Assembly: GCA_030642845.1 (NCBI GenBank)
Contig: DAOWMZ010000128.1
Coordinates: 1-6,037, forward strand
Origin: Candidatus Zixiibacteriota bacterium
GTDB lineage: Bacteria > Zixibacteria > MSB-5A5 > GN15 > FEB-12
Length of the DNA stretch: 6,037 nucleotides
Direction: 5' to 3'
Below are positions 1 to 4,679 of this stretch, in pieces; position 1 is the first letter of the stretch; every line of letters starts with the position of its first letter. The notes beneath the pieces are model-generated. The model was given only the letters and a program-made list of their open reading frames with translations. It was not told where the DNA came from and did not search any database. A program made the translations under genes and the position numbers.

Positions 1-1972
1 GTACACCAAGGCCGACCCAAACGGTATCTTCATAAGTACCGGTTGTATTATCAGCACTTCCGTATGAAGTGTAGAAATCAAGATCATCATTACCACCGGC
101 TTCTGCGTTACCGCCTCCTGGAGGAGTGGTATCCCAGATTTCAATGGTGTCACCAAATGGGCCAAGCCCCGCGGCATTGTATGCCCGGATGCTGAACCAC
201 ATGTGTGTGCCATTTGAGAATGGTGTCTGAATACCGTCATCAAGATAAAGGTCGAACTGAGCCGGAATGCTCACAGTGGCTTCCTGGAACTGCAGGTAAT
301 CCTGTGAACTAATATCAGCGATTTCGATAAAGTCAGTATTCGGACGATCCGGATGATTGTCTTTAGCATAGATCTTATAACCAAATCCGGCAGAGGCAGG
401 AAGAGCATCCCAGCGGAATGTGATAGCATCGGTATTCCAGTCAGCTCTCCAACCATGAACCACCGAAGTATCAAATCCTGTAACAAAAGTAGGCGGATTC
501 GGATCAATTTCAGTCCAGAATTCGAAGCAATCGTCAGTATAGTCACCCGGAATGGATGAGAATATGTTATAACATACTTCATATTCATGACTCATTTCGA
601 GATCATCACTCGGATTAATAGTTAAGATATTACCTGAAATAGTATGGCTGAAAGCTACCGAGAAGTTTGCTCCATTTGTAACATCAGTCAGAGTCAGAAC
701 TCCTCCCAAAAGAGTGTTAAGAATCGGTGGCATGGTAAATTCTAAAGTAATGTTATCTTCAATCTGGAAATCTATAAAATTACCAGGTGAAGTCTCGGCA
801 TTGGTAGCGAATAGAGTAATACCTATTGCTGTATAGAATGTAAGATATTCAAATTCTGAAGCTAACAAGCAACCTGATTTTGAATATGCATTTGAGATTA
901 CAAACCGATATTCGTTATCAGTTTTCAAAACCATATGTGGATCAAATGTGAAAATTGAATCTGCAGATCCACCTTCTGTGGCAGTATTCCAGGTTCCAAT
1001 CCCAGCTACTGTTTCACCTTCATCAACGTCCATAAGGACATAGGTGAAAGTATTGGTATTCATTGGTTCTGAGAATTCAAGAACAAGATTACCATAATAA
1101 TCAAATGGCAATTCGTATGGGAAGTTATAGCTCAGAACAGTTGGAATACTGCGGCAGTCAACGATACCATAGATATCCGGAACTGTAATAGGTTCACAAT
1201 GAACCAGATAAATAGTAGTATCAAACTGCTGGTAAGATGAATCTCCGTATGGGAACGGAGGAATTGTCAGATCAATTTCATCGTCATATTCCGGCAGACC
1301 GGCAAAAGTATAGAAACCTAAGATATCTGTTTCGGTTTCCCAAACCAACGGTACAACACCGCAACCCTGGGGATAAGTCAGAATGACTACAACGCCACCG
1401 ATAGGTGAGGTTTGCTGAAGAGCTAAATTGTCTTCTTCGCTCTTGGGGGCAACGGTTTCTTCACCTTCAGGAAGAGCAGACCAGAGTTGGCCGCGAACTG
1501 AAGCACATTTGTGGAAGAGAACGATTGCGCCCAAGCAATTATCAGTGTCACAGTCATCGCGGAATTTAGCCCGGTAGTGATATTCACCTGATGGGTTAAC
1601 ATCAATATCACCTTTGAGCTCATCAAGAGTAGGTATAACTGCAACAGCATAACCTATTGTATATAAATCCTCGGGATCGTTGAACAGAAGATTATATGAA
1701 CCTGAGGAAAGTGGTTCTGGAATTAAGAAAGAACCATCTTCTAAGGTCATAACGCTGTCGCGTTCTTCTTCGACTGTCCAATAAACTACATATAAGTTAC
1801 CCAAAGCCTCGTGGGTATATGCATCCGTTACGACACCTTCAATAGACCCGACAACCTTGTCGGGAATGACCGGTGGTGATTCGACAGTAGTGTCGTCACA
1901 ACCGACCATGAACAATCCTACAGTGCATATCATCATTGTTAGCACTAACAGGAATTTCGAGTTTCGCTTCAT
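1..1972 (-). CDS. Large multidomain surface lipoprotein with Ig-like and FnIII folds (3' end outside window)
   Basis: The frame is open for 657 codons from the ATG at 1972 to the window edge, so the C-terminus is missing. Residues 1-24 form a lipoprotein signal: basic MKRNSK, a hydrophobic core, then MVGC with Cys25 as the predicted lipidated residue. Residues about 42-98 resemble a CarboxypepD_reg-like beta-sandwich (GSIEGVVTD, then LEDGSFLIP). Residues about 157-260 resemble an SdrD/Cna B-type fold (IGGVVVIL, then DILGFYTFAGLP). Residues about 276-383 look like an SbsA Ig-like (Big_5) domain with the hallmark LVLEFSEPMNTNTF. Residues about 385-488 look like a second, weaker one (ITLEFTMPPI). 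Residues about 491-613 look like fibronectin type III (ITFRWDAL, GYKIYAKD, FSIRAYNAAGLGPFG). The start is fixed by the signal peptide and by AAGGAGA 8 nt upstream. No catalytic motif is seen. A structural, adhesive or scaffold role at the cell surface is inferred. The family is confident; the exact function is unknown. Confidence 0.9.
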   Translation of the reverse strand, partial: MKRNSKFLLVLTMMICTVGLFMVGCDDTTVESPPVIPDKVVGSIEGVVTDAYTHEALGNLYVVYWTVEEERDSVMTLEDGSFLIPEPLSSGSYNLLFNDPEDLYTIGYAVAVIPTLDELKGDIDVNPSGEYHYRAKFRDDCDTDNCLGAIVLFHKCASVRGQLWSALPEGEETVAPKSEEDNLALQQTSPIGGVVVILTYPQGCGVVPLVWETETDILGFYTFAGLPEYDDEIDLTIPPFPYGDSSYQQFDTTIYLVHCEPITVPDIYGIVDCRSIPTVLSYNFPYELPFDYYGNLVLEFSEPMNTNTFTYVLMDVDEGETVAGIGTWNTATEGGSADSIFTFDPHMVLKTDNEYRFVISNAYSKSGCLLASEFEYLTFYTAIGITLFATNAETSPGNFIDFQIEDNITLEFTMPPILNTLLGGVLTLTDVTNGANFSVAFSHTISGNILTINPSDDLEMSHEYEVCYNIFSSIPGDYTDDCFEFWTEIDPNPPTFVTGFDTSVVHGWRADWNTDAITFRWDALPASAGFGYKIYAKDNHPDRPNTDFIEIADISSQDYLQFQEATVSIPAQFDLYLDDGIQTPFSNGTHMWFSIRAYNAAGLGPFGDTIEIWDTTPPGGGNAEAGGNDDLDFYTSYGSADNTTGTYEDTVWVGLGV

Positions 1973-1980
1973 GCTTAAAC

Positions 1981-1988
1981 TCTCCTTG
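1981..1988 (-). promoter_or_regulatory. Ribosome binding site of the large lipoprotein gene
   Basis: The minus strand reads CAAGGAGA, 8 nt before the ATG at 1972. This strong Shine-Dalgarno match at ordinary spacing supports the start and shows that the host uses SD-led initiation. It also overlaps the last codons of the open frame that ends at 1975. Confidence 0.8.
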
Positions 1989-2011
1989 AATAAAATGGTT
2001 TATTTATGTTC

Positions 2012-2035
2012 TTAATATTAACAAAATCATGATTT
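2012..2035. promoter_or_regulatory. Two adjacent perfect palindromes upstream of the lipoprotein gene
   Basis: TTAATATTAA (2012-2021) and AAATCATGATTT (2024-2035) are both perfect palindromes, separated by 2 nt, and lie about 40-63 nt before the lipoprotein ATG. They could be operator half-sites or a mere result of AT-richness. A weak alternative promoter overlaps them (minus-strand TTGCAG, then TAATAT, with a long 19-nt spacer). No known regulator site is recognised. Confidence 0.2.
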
Positions 2036-2258
2036 CCGTCTGCAACATTTTGAGCAAAACAGAAACCAGTGCAAAATAATTGGGGCAATGCCCTCCCAGA
2101 AAAACTTCTGATTACCTCCTTCTTTTTTTTACACAGTAACATATCTTTTATATTCTTATTTTTATCATCCGTTAAATTTTTATCGGTATATCTAACAAGT
2201 TCTAAACCCTTATCAAATAATCTATTTACATCAAACAGATCTTTCCCAAGTGGTCACT

Positions 2259-2287
2259 AACATAAAATTTACACATATAGGTGTCAA
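2259..2287 (-). promoter_or_regulatory. Sigma70-type promoter for the large lipoprotein gene
   Basis: On the minus strand TTGACA (2287-2282) is followed by exactly 17 nt and then TATGTT (2264-2259). This is a perfect -35 box and a 4-of-6 match to the -10 box (TATAAT). Transcription would start near A2251 and run through an approximately 279-nt leader into the lipoprotein gene. It is the best promoter match I found in the window, and no gene lies between it and that start. Whether this host's main sigma factor uses these boxes is assumed. Confidence 0.6.
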
Positions 2288-2584
2288 GTATAAAAGCTCT
2301 ACATGAAATTTTCTTAGAAATTACCATAAATCCCTTTACGTTGTCTAACAAAATCCATTTTAAAATTTATAAAAACAATTATAATCTAATCAATCTACAT
2401 GGTCAGCCAAAAGTTAAAGCCATTCTAGAATCTATGCAAGTAAAAAAATCAAATTTATTTCTCTAACCTATTAACATTGCTTACGTTGAATGGCATTAAA
2501 AAGATTCCTTTGACCACATATAAATTACACATTTTTTTATTAAATTTCACACAGTTGGGGACAGGTCGCAACCCATCCTTATTT

Positions 2585-3643
2585 TTAAAGAAATTTCTTA
2601 ACTATCTTTAAAATACCCTGATTCCATCCCACTCGGTGTGTAATACCCGATTTCACGTGCTGAAGCTCTTCTTTATGCTCAAGATACCATTTATGCGATG
2701 AAATCAAGGCATCCTGGTTGGAAAATTTTGCTTTCCAGCCCAATATTTTTTCAATTTTCTCAGTGCTGACATAAGAATCCTTGTCGGCAGTGCCATAAAT
2801 CCATTTGTAAAGCGGTGATATTTTTAAAAATTCAAACACCGCCAGAGCACTTTTTGCCAGTTTTGCATTGGTCGGAAGTACACTGGAGCCATTGCCGGCA
2901 AAATCACACAATGCGCCGACATCGGTTTTAACTTTTTCAAAATGCTGGGCACCTATATTGAAAATATCATTAGCTAACTCAGGATCAACACTTCCGGCGA
3001 GAAAAATTCCCTCAATGAGATCTGTGACTTCAAGAAGTTGGTAAAGATTATCACCTTTACCGATAATAGGTATTTTCTTGCCGCTGTCAACCCAGTCATA
3101 AAGAATCTGGAAAACACCCAAACGAGCAGTACCGATAAATGTTTTGGGACGGATCACGGGGACACACATTCCCTCGTTGCGGAATTCGCCGCAGATTCTT
3201 TCCCCTTCGATTTTTGTCTCGCCATAAGCTCCCACTCCAACCATTTCGTCCTCTTCAACGAGAGGGTGTTTGTCGGGAACACCATAGACGGCAGTTGAGC
3301 TGATAAAAATAAACCGCTCCACATTGCATTTGCGAGCCTGTTCGAGCGTGTTTCTTAATCCTGAAATATTGGTGGAGTATATTTCTTCCCGTTTCCATAG
3401 GGGCAATGCAGCGGCAGTGTGAATTATAATATCAATTTTGTTGTCATGAATAAGTTTGTACATTCCATCCGGATCGCGGACATCCTGCTGAACAAGAAGA
3501 GCACCTTCGGGGTAGTCAGACTTGATGAAGGGGGCGATATCGTTGGCGGCAAAAAATGATATACCGCGAAGGGGAAGATTTTGAGCCAGATGATAACCTA
3601 AATATCCTGCGCCACCGGTAACTAAAACACGTTTACCTTTCAT
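2585..3643 (-). CDS. NAD-dependent epimerase/dehydratase (extended SDR family)
   Basis: The complete 352-residue product has the length usual for extended short-chain dehydrogenases (about 310-360). The N-terminal Rossmann fold shows VLVTGGAGYLG (residues 6-16) with the TGxxGxxG dinucleotide loop. Asp35 at the end of the second strand favours NAD(H) over NADP(H). DVRD at 54-57 and HTAA at 75-78 are typical. SSTAVYG (115-121) supplies the catalytic Ser/Thr region, and Tyr140-GET-Lys144 is the YxxxK catalytic pair. RPKTFIG (165-171) and EVTDLIEG (205-212) belong to the substrate-binding half. Such enzymes epimerise, dehydrate or oxidise nucleotide sugars in the cytoplasm, usually for polysaccharide or glycan synthesis; a 3-beta-HSD-like relative is possible. 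The substrate cannot be read from the sequence, and no sugar-pathway neighbours help. The ATG at 3643 is preferred to the in-frame TTG at 3670, because it begins MKGKRVLVTGG as the family does and has AGGAG just upstream. Confidence 0.9.
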   Translation of the reverse strand: MKGKRVLVTGGAGYLGYHLAQNLPLRGISFFAANDIAPFIKSDYPEGALLVQQDVRDPDGMYKLIHDNKIDIIIHTAAALPLWKREEIYSTNISGLRNTLEQARKCNVERFIFISSTAVYGVPDKHPLVEEDEMVGVGAYGETKIEGERICGEFRNEGMCVPVIRPKTFIGTARLGVFQILYDWVDSGKKIPIIGKGDNLYQLLEVTDLIEGIFLAGSVDPELANDIFNIGAQHFEKVKTDVGALCDFAGNGSSVLPTNAKLAKSALAVFEFLKISPLYKWIYGTADKDSYVSTEKIEKILGWKAKFSNQDALISSHKWYLEHKEELQHVKSGITHRVGWNQGILKIVKKFL

Positions 3644-3646
3644 ATA

Positions 3647-3651
3647 CTCCT
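3647..3651 (-). promoter_or_regulatory. Ribosome binding site that decides the epimerase start
   Basis: Minus-strand AGGAG lies 3 nt before ATG 3643. The spacing is short, but the site rules against the TTG at 3670, which would place this SD inside the coding region and begin the protein with nine residues that fall outside the Rossmann fold. The first hairpin of the upstream array ends only 10 nt before this site. Confidence 0.55.
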
Positions 3652-3661
3652 GCCATATTGT

Positions 3662-3827
3662 GGGCGGCAATCGCCCTTATCTTTAGTGGGCGGCAGATGT
3701 CTTCATCTGCCCCTTAGTTGATTTGCAGCAGATGTGGACATCTGCCAGCCACGTATAAATTTCTGTGGGCTGCACACGCCCTCGTGTGCCCCAAGTTATA
3801 AACATCAACGCTCCGCACTAGCAGAGC
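3662..3827. repeat. Array of five short hairpins (REP-like palindromes)
   Basis: Five palindromes follow each other with centres about 33-44 nt apart: GGGCG/CGCCC (3662-3676), GGCAGATG-TCTT-CATCTGCC (3692-3711), GCAGATGT-GG-ACATCTGC (3728-3745), GCACACG-CCCT-CGTGTGC (3772-3789) and GCTCCGC-ACTA-GCAGAGC (3810-3827; one mismatch on plus, a G-U pair on the minus RNA). Units 2 and 4 share their outer frame (GTGGGC before, TGCCCC then AGTT after) but differ in stem pairs that change together. Units 2 and 3 share the GCAGATGT/CATCTGC stem. This is typical of repetitive extragenic palindromes, which may fold as RNA in the epimerase leader or serve as binding or mobilisation sites. No transposase is in the window. 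Confidence 0.7.
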
Positions 3828-3998
3828 AGTAACAAATATAACCAATTAATTTCCGGTGACAAGTGGGAAAAGAAGGTTTTTTTATGACTAATAAGTTTCT
3901 TTTTATTGGATAAAATTGTCTATTGTTCGTCTTTAAATAGAGCGGGATGTTTGCAGTGGTGTAATGATAATATAAATTAAATTCAAGAAAGTGATAAT
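3828..3998. other. Intergenic region upstream of the small lipoprotein gene
   Basis: This AT-rich stretch lies between the hairpin array and the plus-strand lipoprotein start. It must hold the promoters of the two diverging genes, but I see only weak candidates: on plus, TTGCAG at 3952-3957 with an AT-rich run 14-17 nt later, and on minus, TATAAC at 3802-3797 without a clear -35 box. Just before the ATG, AAGAAAGTGAT (3985-3995) matches the extended 16S-complementary sequence loosely and ends 3 nt from the start. Confidence 0.4.
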
Positions 3999-4472
3999 AT
4001 GTTATATAAAATGTTAAAAATTATAATATCTGTATTGATAATATTATCTTTGATTTTTATCCAAATGGCATGTCAACCAGACGTCATATTCCCTCCTTTT
4101 CCATCTATGGAGGGAGATTACTCAGGGTTGTATCTATACTCGGATAGTCAGCTCAATGATACTCTGGTACAAGCCATATTGTGGACATTTACCAAAGATA
4201 CCTATTTTATGAAAATTGATACAGCCAGTGAATATTTTTCGGATATTTGTATTTGTGAAACATATGGGCAATACGATATGGATGATAAAATTCGTTTAAA
4301 GGAATTGGGGTTTTCATCAAATGGAGCAGTTTGTGTAGCCTGCAATGAAGATAGAAATCCAAATGGTATGTTCGGAGCGGCTTTCCCTTCGGATAGTCTT
4401 ATTATGTCTCAGCTATTAACCAATGAAGATGGTCTGACAGTTTTCAAGCAGCTTAGATTAAAAAAGTTATAA
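3999..4472 (+). CDS. Small cysteine-containing lipoprotein, unrecognised family
   Basis: The 157-residue product starts with a short basic stretch and a long hydrophobic segment (residues 8-23), followed by QMAC with Cys25, then QPD. Ala at -1 suits signal peptidase II, but Gln at -3 makes the lipobox weak. The mature part, about 130 residues, alternates short polar and hydrophobic strands (GDYSGLYLYSD, YFMKID, YGQYDMDDKIRLKEL, TVFKQLRLKKL), which suggests a small beta-sandwich or lipocalin-like barrel. Four more cysteines occur as CxC (84, 86) and CxxC (112, 115) and could form disulfides or bind a metal. I recognise no family. A later Met5 at 4011 is an alternative start. It stands alone: the genes on both sides are on the other strand. 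Lipid anchoring in the envelope is inferred. Confidence 0.75.
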   Translation: MLYKMLKIIISVLIILSLIFIQMACQPDVIFPPFPSMEGDYSGLYLYSDSQLNDTLVQAILWTFTKDTYFMKIDTASEYFSDICICETYGQYDMDDKIRLKELGFSSNGAVCVACNEDRNPNGMFGAAFPSDSLIMSQLLTNEDGLTVFKQLRLKKL

Positions 4473-4505
4473 CTGGATTATTATAATATTAAAAAAGTCA
4501 GGAGT

Positions 4506-4531
4506 AAAATATCTAATTATTTATATTTTTT
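4506..4531 (+). terminator. Weak A/T hairpin with T-run after the small lipoprotein gene
   Basis: AAAATAT (4506-4512) can pair with ATATTTT (4523-4529) around a 10-nt loop, and T residues continue to 4531. It lies about 33 nt after the stop at 4472. The stem has no G-C pairs, so it would be a poor intrinsic terminator and may be chance in AT-rich DNA. Confidence 0.2.
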
Positions 4532-4536
4532 CGAAG

Positions 4537-4579
4537 GGGCAGATGTGGACAGGCGTTGTTTGTAATATTTGCCGCCTAC
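4537..4579. repeat. Degenerate, interrupted copy of the hairpin repeat
   Basis: GCAGATGTGGACA (4539-4551) is identical over 13 nt to hairpin 3 of the array at 3728-3740, and GGGGC before it resembles the array's frame. The expected closing arm is displaced: TTTGCCGCCTAC appears at 4568-4579 after about 16 intervening bases. The two halves look like one palindromic unit split by a small insertion or rearranged. This makes the hairpins a dispersed family rather than a feature of one gene's leader. Confidence 0.5.
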
Positions 4580-4590
4580 AAAATTATTAC

Positions 4591-4665
4591 GTAAGGGCGA
4601 TGCATTCCATTGAAAAATCAGGCAATAACAATGAGATAAATATCCCAAGAATGCATCGTTCCTAC
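4591..4665. repeat. Imperfect inverted repeat with 17-nt arms
   Basis: GTAAGGGCGATGCATTC (4591-4607) and the minus strand of 4649-4665, GTAGGAACGATGCATTC, agree at 14 of 17 positions, including 10 in a row at the inner end. They are separated by 41 nt. Both copies start with GTA(A/G), like the GTAG head of REP sequences mobilised by RAYT transposases, so this could be a head-to-head REP pair or a tiny MITE. No clear target-site duplication is seen. It begins 14 nt after the M14 gene's stop and could also act as a transcript-end structure for that gene. Confidence 0.55.
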
Positions 4666-4679
4666 AAGAAAATCAATTC

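Larger units (their letters stand above)
1975..2142 (-). other. Possible 55-codon leader ORF, stop 2 nt before the lipoprotein ATG
   Basis: In the minus frame ending with TAA at 1977-1975 there is no stop back to TGA at 2256-2254, so 93 sense codons are open in very AT-rich DNA. The first ATG is at 2142 and gives 55 residues starting MLLCKKKKEVIRSF, with CTGFCFAQNVADGNHDF in the middle and ending SRRV. The end overlaps the SD of the next gene, and its stop lies 2 nt before that gene's ATG, as in translational coupling. Against it: the ATG has no good SD, the product matches no family I know, and an untranslated leader or decayed gene explains it equally well. I list it as a candidate only. 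Confidence 0.25.
1973..2584. other. AT-rich gene-poor region
   Basis: This 612-nt stretch between the lipoprotein start and the epimerase stop has no gene I can support on the plus strand. A hand count of 2101-2460 gives 92 G/C in 360 bases (about 26%), far below the flanking genes. It contains the promoter at 2259-2287, the leader with its open frame, an isolated perfect SD sequence (minus strand AAGGAGGT, 2121-2114), and an unusual G-rich stretch at 2554-2575 just beyond the epimerase stop. Two plus-strand open frames (2069-2260 and 2281-2466) start with GTG, lack SD sequences and resemble nothing. The composition suggests either regulatory spacer or decayed acquired DNA. No convincing terminator is seen after the epimerase gene. 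Confidence 0.6.

Noticed and set aside
271..588. Open frames opposite or within the large lipoprotein gene (271-588 minus, 353-559 plus, 1423-1650 minus)
   Set aside because: They lie in other frames of a well-supported 657-codon gene, and their products resemble nothing.
2108..2126. End of a 16S rRNA gene (ACCTCCTT preceded by CTGATT)
   Set aside because: The similarity is limited to about a dozen bases with a gap, and no rRNA sequence lies upstream.
1973..2251. Riboswitch in the lipoprotein leader
   Set aside because: I recognise no conserved aptamer core. Only a small GGGCA/TGCCC palindrome (2083-2093) and AT palindromes are seen.
2069..2466. Plus-strand genes at 2069-2260 and 2281-2466
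   Set aside because: Both begin with GTG, lack an SD and resemble no family. The second starts inside the -35 box of the minus-strand promoter. Open frames of this size can arise by chance in low-complexity AT-rich DNA.
3038..3298. Plus-strand open frame inside the epimerase gene
   Set aside because: It is antisense to conserved SDR motifs and is a shadow of that gene.
3644..3670. Longer epimerase starting at TTG 3670
   Set aside because: It adds nine residues outside the Rossmann fold, takes the SD AGGAG into the coding region and overlaps the first hairpin. ATG 3643 fits the family start.
3662..3827. CRISPR array
   Set aside because: The units are short palindromes of differing sequence, with irregular spacing (33-44 nt) and no constant direct repeat of 23-45 nt alternating with unique spacers. 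No cas gene is present.
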